Assembly: GCF_021290385.1 (NCBI RefSeq)
Contig: NZ_CP089928.1
Coordinates: 2,898,501 to 2,962,500 of the forward strand
Length of the DNA: 64,000 nucleotides
Reading direction: 5' to 3'
From: Microbulbifer sp. YPW16
Lineage (GTDB): Bacteria > Pseudomonadota > Gammaproteobacteria > Pseudomonadales > Cellvibrionaceae
Shown here one piece after another: positions 28,208 to 35,730 of the stretch. Numbering within the stretch: the stretch's first letter is position 1; each line of letters begins with the position of its first letter. Position numbers and translations under genes: made by a program. Below the pieces are notes generated by a model, which saw only the letters and a program-made list of their open reading frames with translations, had not been told where the DNA came from and made no database searches.

Positions 28208-29548
28208 TCACTTTAACGCCCAGGCGGTGTGCACGTTGCGGTCCCGCCAGGCCTTCAGCTGCTGGATGGAAGAGCGCATCATATTCAGTACTTCCGTGCG
28301 TTGGTGGCGACAGTACTCGCGCTCACTGTCGGTGCCCAGAGAGTCGGCCAGCGTGCGCAGGCGAGAGGCGATGGCCTCGAGGCCGACTTCCTCGGAGCTG
28401 GCGGCCGCGGAGCGCGCCTGCTGTTCCGCATCCAGCCAATGGCGGCCAGTCAGGGCGCTGGTAAGGGAGGTGATGCGCTTGGGCAGGGCAGCAATGCGGC
28501 TGCTGAGCAACTCGGCAAAGGCCAGGTGGCCCAGCGTGTCCCGCTGGCGCTCCAGCGTGGCGGGGTTCAGCAGGCGGGAGGTGTCCGCCTTGGCCGGGCG
28601 GCGCGGCTGTTGCCGGGCGCGGCGGGAGACCCAGTTGAGCAGCTGCTGCAGCTGTGTATCCATCACCGGCCGGGCGAGCACCCCGGTCAGCCCCTCGGCC
28701 TGGTAGCGCTCCTTCTCGCCGCCCAGCAGGGCATTGACCAGCGCAAAAATCGGCAGGTCGCGGCCGGAATGCCGCCGGATCTTGCGGGTCACCTCGACAC
28801 AATCCAGCTGGCCCAGGTCGCAGTCGAGTAGCACCAGGTCGAATTTGTCCCGGCCCGCGGCCTCGGCGCCGTCGAGGCCATTGGTCATACGCACGACCCG
28901 GTGTCCCCGTTGCTCCAGCGCCCCCAGCAGGGTGTCCTGCTCTTCGTTCTCCACCAGTAATACCGACAGGCTGCCCGACGAGCGGGCGGGCTGGGTGCCG
29001 GGCTCTGCGACCGGGATATCTGCACCGCCGCGTCGCCGCAGTTGGGACAGGGCCTGCAGGGCGGCTTCCAGTTGCCGCTGTGCCATTTCCGCCAGCCCGG
29101 CCGACTCGGGGTCGCCACCCCGCAGGAGCAGGTTGAGGGTACCCTGCACAGCTTCCAGGGGGCGCTGGAGCCGGTGGTTGATGGTGGCGTGCACATCGTT
29201 GCGCTCCTGCCGGAGCAGCTCAACGGTGTCGCGGGTTTCACTCAGCTGTACGTCGCGCCGGGCGACCTCGTTGTTGGTGGCCTGCAGGCGCCGGTACAAC
29301 TTGGTGTTGTCGGACTTGAGGCGCTCGATAGTGGCGCTCGATTGCATTGCGGCGTGCCCGGCGCGCTGCCGTATAAAAAGGGCGGCAACCGCTGTCGCCA
29401 CCAGCGCTGTGGCCAGCAACACTGGCCATACGAGTGCCACCTGGGTATCGGTAAACAACTCCGGCAGGGGGGCAGCGGAGGCGGGGGCGGCACCGGCGAA
29501 GGCGAGCACCGCCAGGGCGGCGCGCACGGGAATGCCAGCGCGATCCAT
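28208..29548 (-). CDS. Membrane pseudo-phosphorelay protein: DHp-like, degenerate receiver and Hpt-like domains
   Basis: From the start at 29548 (AAGGA site upstream) it has about 446 residues. A signal peptide (1-26), one membrane helix (about 37-60) and a coiled coil (70-120) lead to a DHp-like helix with H125 in I-N-H-R-L-Q-R-P-L. No HATPase domain follows. A receiver domain (about 195-305) keeps Asp242 (L-L-D-C-D-L), but the acidic pair is E-N, the usual Thr is Val and the conserved Lys is Arg (A-R-P-V). The last 100 residues align with an Hpt helix in which the phospho-His is Arg379 (A-R-S-A-A-A-S-S-E-E-V-G). It is probably a scaffold or sink rather than an active kinase. Confidence 0.7.
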   Translation of the reverse strand: MDRAGIPVRAALAVLAFAGAAPASAAPLPELFTDTQVALVWPVLLATALVATAVAALFIRQRAGHAAMQSSATIERLKSDNTKLYRRLQATNNEVARRDVQLSETRDTVELLRQERNDVHATINHRLQRPLEAVQGTLNLLLRGGDPESAGLAEMAQRQLEAALQALSQLRRRGGADIPVAEPGTQPARSSGSLSVLLVENEEQDTLLGALEQRGHRVVRMTNGLDGAEAAGRDKFDLVLLDCDLGQLDCVEVTRKIRRHSGRDLPIFALVNALLGGEKERYQAEGLTGVLARPVMDTQLQQLLNWVSRRARQQPRRPAKADTSRLLNPATLERQRDTLGHLAFAELLSSRIAALPKRITSLTSALTGRHWLDAEQQARSAAASSEEVGLEAIASRLRTLADSLGTDSEREYCRHQRTEVLNMMRSSIQQLKAWRDRNVHTAWALK

Positions 29549-29740
29549 GGTATTTATCATCCTTGTAACCATTCGCTGTGGAGCGGACCAATTCCTGCGG
29601 TCCGGGGGTATTGGGGCGGTCGTAACCACCCTGCGGTTCAATCCTCAATACTAGATAATGCAAAAGTCTGCACTATACAAGCGAGATGGGGGGATAAACC
29701 GGACAGTTTGGGGTGCGTTGGTACTAACTGAGGCGCCCTG

Positions 29741-30445
29741 TCAGGCGGCGCAGGGCAGCCTCTGCCGCAACAACTGCAGCATGCGCTCAGAGGGCAGGAA
29801 CAGGTGGATGCCCTCGCAGTGACGCAGCAGCTCCGGATAGAAATAATCGAAGTGAGTGCAACCGAGGATCAGGATCTGCACACCGCTCTTGACCAGGGCG
29901 GCGGCCAGGTCGTCGAGGGCATGCTGGCGCACGATCACCTCCGGCGGGATCTGGTCCTCGATGTCCTCGACGATCTGCAGGTTGCCAATACCGATGACCT
30001 TGGCGGTATTGTTGCGCGAAAGGATCTCGCGCTCGATATTGGCACAGCTCTGGCAGTTGGCCGCCAGCAGGCCGAAGTTGCGATAGCGCCCGGTCAGTTC
30101 GGCATAGACATCGAGTGGGGAAATCACCTCGATCGGGGCCGAGGCGCGCACCTTTTCCAGGTCCACGGCACCGGAAAGGGAGTTGCAGTAGATCATGGCC
30201 GCATCGGCGCCGGCCCGGTGCAGCTCGACAATTGCATCCACCAGCTGGCTGGTCAGGGCGTTGCGATCCAGGGCCTGCAGGTTGGTCTGGGCCTGGGGAG
30301 ATGCGGACAGGGACAGGCCGATACCCCGGACCTGGCGCTCGGCAAGGAAAGTGAGCCCGAACTGGGTGTCTGTGGCGGTGCCGGCGACGATGCCGATGGT
30401 CAGGTCACTGTTCTTTATCTCGTTTTCCAGCACTACTGACCTCAT
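29741..30445 (-). CDS. Aspartate/glutamate racemase family protein
   Basis: The 234-residue protein has the two-cysteine active site of the family: Cys87 in I-Y-C-N-S-L-S-G and Cys196 in L-G-C-T-H-F-D-Y-F. The spacing and the following T-H fit PLP-independent racemases. It could act on aspartate, glutamate or another amino acid. Its start overlaps the stop of the alaE gene (ATGA at 30442-30445 on the minus strand), so the two are translationally coupled. Confidence 0.85.
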   Translation of the reverse strand: MRSVVLENEIKNSDLTIGIVAGTATDTQFGLTFLAERQVRGIGLSLSASPQAQTNLQALDRNALTSQLVDAIVELHRAGADAAMIYCNSLSGAVDLEKVRASAPIEVISPLDVYAELTGRYRNFGLLAANCQSCANIEREILSRNNTAKVIGIGNLQIVEDIEDQIPPEVIVRQHALDDLAAALVKSGVQILILGCTHFDYFYPELLRHCEGIHLFLPSERMLQLLRQRLPCAA

Positions 30446-30960
30446 TGCGGATCCAGCGTCATGGTGGCGTCGATGCCGCGGGACCGCCTATTTATCCACA
30501 TCCGGCGCAGCCAGTCGAGATAAATTCCGTAGGGCCGGCCCAGGGCGCCGGCAATGACCAGGAAGGTGGCGCTGGCCGTGGCGATCTCGGCCCAGCTGGC
30601 GCCACCCAGCAACATATTGCCCACGTAGAGCGGGAACTGGAAGCTGAGGAAAACAAAGGTGTCCAGCAGGTAGGCATTGACTGGCCCACGCCCGCCAAAG
30701 CGGTCCGCCACCCAGTGGCGATAGACCCCGAACGGGCGCGCGATCAGGGTATTGAACACCACCGCCATCAGGCGTACCTGGATATGCTCCTGCAGGCTCA
30801 TGCCGGCCAGCAGCAGCTCGATCGGGATGGCAACGGCCCAGGAGAAGCTGTTCATGGCAAAGATGTCCAGCACTAGCTCCCGTCGCCGGCACAGGGTGTG
30901 GCCGGGGGGCGCCTCAATGGCGGGCATCTCCGGTGGAGTAATGGTGGTGGCAGTTGACAT
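30442..30960 (-). CDS. alaE: L-alanine exporter AlaE
   Basis: The 172-residue protein has four membrane helices and matches AlaE. It has an N-terminal D-I-F-A-M helix, an A-R-P-F-G-V-Y-R motif after the second helix and G-R-P-Y-G-I-Y-L-D-W-L-R-R-M near the C-terminus; both R-P-x-G-x-Y motifs are family hallmarks. AlaE exports L-alanine when intracellular levels rise. The N-terminal 25 residues are a polar extension not seen in E. coli AlaE. It is upstream of and coupled to the racemase. Confidence 0.9.
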   Translation of the reverse strand: MSTATTITPPEMPAIEAPPGHTLCRRRELVLDIFAMNSFSWAVAIPIELLLAGMSLQEHIQVRLMAVVFNTLIARPFGVYRHWVADRFGGRGPVNAYLLDTFVFLSFQFPLYVGNMLLGGASWAEIATASATFLVIAGALGRPYGIYLDWLRRMWINRRSRGIDATMTLDPQ

Positions 30961-31024
30961 GGTACTTCTGGATTTCAGGGGCCGCTAAGCGGGCCGTTGG
31001 GTTCAATCACTGGATGAGGCGGCG

Positions 31025-31030
31025 ATTATA
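31025..31030 (-). promoter_or_regulatory. Likely -10 box for alaE
   Basis: On the minus strand this reads TATAAT exactly, about 65 bases before the alaE ATG. It lies in an AT-rich patch (31020-31120), conspicuous in this GC-rich window. No good -35 is visible; the best candidate is TAGATT-like. An activator or Lrp-type control would fit, which is inference. Confidence 0.45.
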
Positions 31031-31219
31031 TCTACAGTTCGGATAAAATCTAGTCTGCATATATTAAGAATATGTAAAAAATAAACTGTATATCTCGATC
31101 TATGCTTTTTATTGGGGCAAATATCACCCTCAAGCCGGTCTTCGGGTAAGGTTGGTCATCACTGATCGGGACAGCCGGGGTGGGCAGTGAAGAGGGTGCG
31201 GGCCCGCGGGTGCCGGGTG

Positions 31220-31252
31220 GGGGCAAAGGGGCAAAGGGGCAAAGGGGCGAAA
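31220..31252. repeat. 8-bp tandem repeat (GGGGCAAA, four units)
   Basis: Three exact GGGGCAAA units (31220-31243) are followed by GGGGCGAAA. They lie in the 365-base gap between alaE and the ketoacyl synthase gene, about 70 bases past the stop of the latter. An 8-bp unit can change the spacing of nearby elements by slippage. Confidence 0.85.
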
Positions 31253-31324
31253 GGTGGGGTTGAGCGGCGATTGAGGGGGCAGGGTGGTCGCCGGACCACC
31301 CGTTTCCAGCGGCAGGAGCCGCAA

Positions 31325-32470
31325 TCAGCGGCGGGCCTTTTCCACTACCAGGCTGCCAATGGAATAGCCGGCACCGAAGGAGCAGATGACCCCGCGGTCG
31401 CCCGGTTGCAGGTCGTCGCGATAGAGGTGGAAGGCAATGACCGAGCCGGCGCAGCCGGTGTTGGCATAGCGGTCCAGTACCACCGGGGCGCGCTCTTCAC
31501 TGGCGCCATCGCCCATCAGCTTTCGCGCGATCAGGTTGTTCATGTTGATATTGGCCTGGTGCAGCCAGTAGCGGGCCAGCTCTGCAGGGGCGCCCCCGGT
31601 TTCGCGGACATGTTTCTCAATGTGCGCGGCGGCCATGGGGCAGACTTCCTTGAACACCTTGCGGCCGTTCTGGCGGAACAGCTTGCCATCGCCGAACGGA
31701 TCCACATCCGCGGCGCGGGAGGTGTAGCTGAAGTTGGAGCGGATGTTGTTGGAAAACACCGTCTTTGCGCGGGTACCGAGAATCTCCCAGGCATCGTCGG
31801 CGGTACAGGTCTCGGCGCTCTCGACCACACTCGCCACCGCCACATCGCCAAAAATGAAGTGGCTGTCACGGTCGGTGTAGTCGACCTGGGGCGAGGCCAG
31901 CTCCGGATTGATCACCAGCACGGTTTTCGCCGCACCGGAGCAGATGGTATCCACCGCGCGCTGCAGGGCGAAGGTGGCGGATGAGCAGGCGACTTCCATA
32001 TCGAAGGCAAAGCCGTCGATGCCCAGTGCACCCTGGATCTCGATGGCGATCGCGGGATAGGCCCGCTGCAGGTAGGAGGCGCCCACGATCACCGCATCGA
32101 TATCCCCCGGTTTCTTGCCGGCGGCGGCCAGCGCGTCCCTGGCGGCGGCCAGGCCCATCTCCGCCTGCAGGCAGAGCTCGTCGTCAGCGCGCTCAGGCAG
32201 GTAGGGGCGCATGCGTTCCGGGTCGAGGATACCTTCGCGGCTGACCACAAAACGGCTCTTGATACCCGACGCCTTCTCGATGAACTCCGCCGATGACAGC
32301 GGCCTGGCAGCTATCTCTCCGGCCTCGATGGCATCCGCATGTTCGGCGTTGAAGCGCTCGGCGAAGCGGTTGTAGGCGTCGACCAGCTCTTCGTTGCTGA
32401 TCGAATGGGGCGGTGTCCAGAGGCCGGTGCCGCTGATCACCACACTGCGCGGCAGCTTGTTGTCACTCAT
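31325..32470 (-). CDS. Beta-ketoacyl-ACP synthase III, PA3286-like
   Basis: The 381-residue enzyme starts M-S-D-N-K-L-P-R at 32470; an upstream in-frame start would add 16 residues. Cys162 in V-A-C-S-S-A-T-F, the H in Y-W-L-H-Q-A-N-I-N-M-N and the N in Y-A-N-T-G-C-A-G-S form the KAS III triad. Length and sequence resemble P. aeruginosa PA3286, reported to feed beta-oxidation-derived acyl-CoA into fatty-acid synthesis. It is clearly separate from the ketosynthase at 1117. Confidence 0.88.
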   Translation of the reverse strand: MSDNKLPRSVVISGTGLWTPPHSISNEELVDAYNRFAERFNAEHADAIEAGEIAARPLSSAEFIEKASGIKSRFVVSREGILDPERMRPYLPERADDELCLQAEMGLAAARDALAAAGKKPGDIDAVIVGASYLQRAYPAIAIEIQGALGIDGFAFDMEVACSSATFALQRAVDTICSGAAKTVLVINPELASPQVDYTDRDSHFIFGDVAVASVVESAETCTADDAWEILGTRAKTVFSNNIRSNFSYTSRAADVDPFGDGKLFRQNGRKVFKEVCPMAAAHIEKHVRETGGAPAELARYWLHQANINMNNLIARKLMGDGASEERAPVVLDRYANTGCAGSVIAFHLYRDDLQPGDRGVICSFGAGYSIGSLVVEKARR

Positions 32471-32632
32471 CGCTGGGATTCCCGTCTGGCGCTCGACGGC
32501 GTGCGAGCGGCTGGTCACTAGGTATAACGTTAGCAGCGCTGCCCCCGGATTGAGACTCCGGTGCCAGGCTGGCGTGGGGCGCTATTCTGACGGGATGTCG
32601 TTTTCCGGTCTATTTCCGTTGAGGACGGAGTG

Positions 32633-33322
32633 TCAGGGGGTTCTGGCCAGTGCGAAGGCGCTTATAGACACGGCACCGGCGGAGTGCAGGGTGCGCGCCG
32701 CCGCCTCCAGGGTGGCGCCGGTGGTCATCACATCATCCACCAGCCCCACATGCAGGCCATCGAATCGCCCGCGGGCGACAAAGCAGCCCTCCAGGTTGCG
32801 CAGCCGCTGCCGCCGGTCGAGTCCCCGCTGGCTGGCGCCGGCCCTGGCCCGGCGCAGCTTGCCGGTATGGACCGGGAGCCCCCACGCATCCCCCAGCTTT
32901 GTCGCGATCACCTGGGCCTGGTTGAAGCCACGCTGCCAGTAGCGGCGCCAGTGCAGGGGAACAGGGACCAGGATATCGGGCGGTGGGGCCGGGGGGCCGA
33001 GCTGTGCAGCCGCCAGCATTGTGAGACTGTGCGCCGCCGCCATATCCCCCCGGTCCTTGAAGCGTCGCACCAGCTGCGCCACCGGGTAGGCGTAGTGCCA
33101 GGCACAGTGTGCCGCGTCGAAGACCGGAGGCCGGCGCAGGCACCGGGGGCAGGTGGCCGCCACCGGCAGGGGAAGGGCGCAGCGGGGGCAGGCGCATTGC
33201 AGTTGCGGCAGATCCGCGCTGCAGGCATGGCAGATGCCGGCGGCAGTGCCCGCAGGGCGGCTGCACAACAGGCACAGTGCCAGCCTGCGTGACAAAAAAT
33301 GTGAAATCAGTCTGTAAACCAT
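32633..33322 (-). CDS. comF: ComF family protein (double zinc finger and phosphoribosyltransferase-like)
   Basis: The N-terminal third holds a cysteine-rich ribbon (C-L-L-C, C-H-A-C, C-P-R-C, C-P-R-C). The rest is a type I phosphoribosyltransferase fold with the PRPP loop V-D-D-V-M-T-T-G-A-T-L. ComF supports DNA uptake in competent bacteria. The only ATG in frame lies within the BirA-type operator shared with bioB; a TTG at about 33295 is an alternative start. Confidence 0.9.
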   Translation of the reverse strand: MVYRLISHFLSRRLALCLLCSRPAGTAAGICHACSADLPQLQCACPRCALPLPVAATCPRCLRRPPVFDAAHCAWHYAYPVAQLVRRFKDRGDMAAAHSLTMLAAAQLGPPAPPPDILVPVPLHWRRYWQRGFNQAQVIATKLGDAWGLPVHTGKLRRARAGASQRGLDRRQRLRNLEGCFVARGRFDGLHVGLVDDVMTTGATLEAAARTLHSAGAVSISAFALARTP

Positions 33323-33365
33323 TCCCTGGCCATTTGGTTGACAGCGGTCCGGCCACCGCTAAACT
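33312..33365 (+). promoter_or_regulatory. BirA-type biotin operator and bioB promoter
   Basis: CTGTAAACC (33312-33320), a 15-base spacer and GGTTGACAG (33336-33344) match the gammaproteobacterial BirA box TTGTAAACC-N15-GGTTTACAA with three mismatches. The right arm contains a perfect -35, TTGACA (33338-33343), and TAAACT at 33360-33365 is a fair -10 with a 16-base spacer. Bound BirA would block the -35, giving repression by biotin. Confidence 0.82.
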
Positions 33366-33427
33366 GGCGACTTTACCGGTGCCATCCATAACAAGCCGCC
33401 GCCAATAATCGATGGGAGACTACCCCT

Positions 33428-34510
33428 GTGACCGCCGCCCAGCAAATGACCAACGCCTCCTCCCTGTACGCCGGGGAGCGCCACGACTGGACCCGCCAGC
33501 AGGTCCTGGACCTGTTCGCGCTGCCGTTCAATGACCTGTTGTTTACCGCCCAGCAGGTGCATCGCATGCACTTCGATCCCAACCGGGTACAGGTGAGCAC
33601 CCTCTGTTCCATCAAGACCGGCGCCTGTCCCGAGGATTGCGCCTACTGCCCACAGAGCGCCCGCTACGATACCGGGCTGGAGCGGGAGCAACTGATGAAG
33701 GTGGAAAAGGTGGTCGAGGAGGCGCGTGCGGCCAGGGCCAGTGGCGCCACCCGTTTCTGCATGGGGGCCGCCTGGCGCTCACCGAAGAAAAAGGACATGC
33801 CGTATGTCACCCGCATGGTGCGGGAAGTGAAAGCGCTGGGGCTGGAGACCTGCATGACCCTGGGTATGCTGAAGGACGAACAGGCCCGCGAACTGGCCGA
33901 GGCGGGGCTCGACTACTACAACCACAACCTGGATACCTCGCCGGAGTACTACGGCGAGATCATCACCACCCGCACCTACCAGGACCGCCTGGAAACCCTC
34001 GACCGGGTTCGCGCCGCGGGCATGAAAGTCTGTGCGGGCGGTATCGTCGGCCTGGGCGAGGGCGAGAAGGACCGTGCCGGGCTGCTGATGCAGCTGGCCA
34101 ACCTGCCGGAGCACCCGGAGTCGGTGCCGATCAATATGCTGGTGAAAGTGGCCGGCACCCCGCTGGAAGATGAGAAGGACCTGGACCCGTTCGAGTTTAT
34201 CCGCTGCATCGCCGTGGCCCGCATCATGATGCCAAAGTCCCACGTGCGTCTGTCCGCCGGGCGCGAGGCGATGAGTGACGAGATGCAGTCGCTGGCCTTC
34301 CTGGCGGGTGCCAACTCGATTTTCTACGGTGAGAAGCTGCTCACTACCGGTAACCCCGAGGCCAACGAGGACATGCAGTTGTTCGCCCGCCTGGGCATCC
34401 AGCCGGAGGAGTACCAGCAGTACGCGGATGAATCCGAGGTGGAGGCAGACCTCGGTGCCCGCATCGCCGAACAGGAAAACGACCCCTACTTCTACGACGC
34501 CGCAAAATGA
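33428..34510 (+). CDS. bioB: Biotin synthase
   Basis: BioB inserts sulfur into dethiobiotin, the last step of biotin synthesis. It begins with GTG at 33428 and has 360 residues. Cys67, Cys71 and Cys74 form the radical-SAM motif ([12 protein letters not shown]). The N-H-N-L-D-T-S and R-L-S-A-G-R-E motifs hold the auxiliary cluster and substrate; the Arg of S-A-G-R ligates the [2Fe-2S] cluster. Its stop overlaps the bioF start (ATGA). Confidence 0.97.
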   Translation: MTAAQQMTNASSLYAGERHDWTRQQVLDLFALPFNDLLFTAQQVHRMHFDPNRVQVSTLCSIKTGACPEDCAYCPQSARYDTGLEREQLMKVEKVVEEARAARASGATRFCMGAAWRSPKKKDMPYVTRMVREVKALGLETCMTLGMLKDEQARELAEAGLDYYNHNLDTSPEYYGEIITTRTYQDRLETLDRVRAAGMKVCAGGIVGLGEGEKDRAGLLMQLANLPEHPESVPINMLVKVAGTPLEDEKDLDPFEFIRCIAVARIMMPKSHVRLSAGREAMSDEMQSLAFLAGANSIFYGEKLLTTGNPEANEDMQLFARLGIQPEEYQQYADESEVEADLGARIAEQENDPYFYDAAK

Positions 34511-35730
34511 CTGCCGCCAGTCCGCTGGCGGATATGCTCCGCCAGCGCCTCGATGAGCGCCGCGAGCGCAAGCTTTACCGCCAGCTGAAAACCCTGGCCG
34601 CCGCGCCGGGGCCGGAAGCGGAAGTGGACGGCGCTCCGCTGGTGGCTTTCAGCAGCAATGACTACCTGGGCCTGGCCACCCATCCGGCGGTCATTGCCGC
34701 GCAGCAGGCCGGGGCCGGGCTGGGCGCCGGTGCGACCGCTTCCCACCTGGTCAACGGGCACCTGCAGGTGCACGAGCAGCTACAGCAGAAAATCGCCGAA
34801 CTTACCGGCCGCGAGGCGGCGCTGGTATTCTCCAGCGGCTATATGGCCAATGTCGGCACCATCTGTGCCCTGGTGGGGCGCGGCGACAACATCATCTCCG
34901 ACAAGCTCAACCACGCCTCTCTGATCGACGGCGCGCGCCTGTGCCGCGCCGAGAGCCTGCGTTTTGCCCATAGCGACTTGCCTGCACTGGAGCGCCAGTT
35001 GCAGCGGGCGCAGCGCAACGGCGGCAATATCCTGGTGGCGGTGGACGGTGTCTACAGCATGGACGGCGACTGTGCCCCCCTGGCCGGGATTGCTGCGCTG
35101 TGCCGGCAGTACAACGCCTGGCTGATGGTGGACGAGGCCCACGGCTTCGGGGTCATGGGCAGCGATGAGCTGCCTGCCGCCGGCAGTGCGGCGGCTGCGG
35201 GCCTGGGACCGGAGCAGGTACCGGTGTTGATGGGTACCCTGGGTAAGGCGGCGGGCAACGCTGGTGCCTTTATTGCCGGTTCGCGGCAACTGGTGGATTT
35301 CCTGGTGCAGTTCGCCCGCCCGTATATCTATACCACCGGTATGCCGCCGGCGGTGGCCGCCGGCAGCATCGCCGCGCTGGAGCTGATGCAGGGCGAGCCC
35401 GCCCACCGCCGCCGTTTGCAGGCACGTATCGACCAGTTCCGCCAGCGGGCAGGCGAGCTCGGGCTGCCTCTCATGCCCTCCGCCAGCGCCATCCAGCCAC
35501 TGCAGCTGGGGTGCGAGGAAACTGTGGTGCAGGTCGCCGCCCGGCTGCAGTCACAGGGCTACCTGGTAGGTGCCATCCGCCCACCGACGGTGCCCGCCGG
35601 TACCGCGCGGTTGCGAATTACCCTGTCCGCCGCCCACAGCGCAGCGCAGGTCGAGGGCCTGCTCGCCGCCCTGGCCGCGGCACTGCCCGGTGGCGTTACC
35701 CGCGATGTGACCACGGGAGAGCAATCGTGA
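34507..35730 (+). CDS. bioF: 8-amino-7-oxononanoate synthase
   Basis: BioF joins pimeloyl thioester and alanine using PLP. The 407-residue protein is a fold-type I enzyme with the PLP lysine at Lys247 in G-T-L-G-K-A and the phosphate-binding [17 protein letters not shown] holds the Asp that contacts the pyridine ring. It overlaps bioB by 4 bases and the GTG of bioHC by 4 bases, so the three genes form one transcript. Confidence 0.96.
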   Translation: MTAASPLADMLRQRLDERRERKLYRQLKTLAAAPGPEAEVDGAPLVAFSSNDYLGLATHPAVIAAQQAGAGLGAGATASHLVNGHLQVHEQLQQKIAELTGREAALVFSSGYMANVGTICALVGRGDNIISDKLNHASLIDGARLCRAESLRFAHSDLPALERQLQRAQRNGGNILVAVDGVYSMDGDCAPLAGIAALCRQYNAWLMVDEAHGFGVMGSDELPAAGSAAAAGLGPEQVPVLMGTLGKAAGNAGAFIAGSRQLVDFLVQFARPYIYTTGMPPAVAAGSIAALELMQGEPAHRRRLQARIDQFRQRAGELGLPLMPSASAIQPLQLGCEETVVQVAARLQSQGYLVGAIRPPTVPAGTARLRITLSAAHSAAQVEGLLAALAAALPGGVTRDVTTGEQS

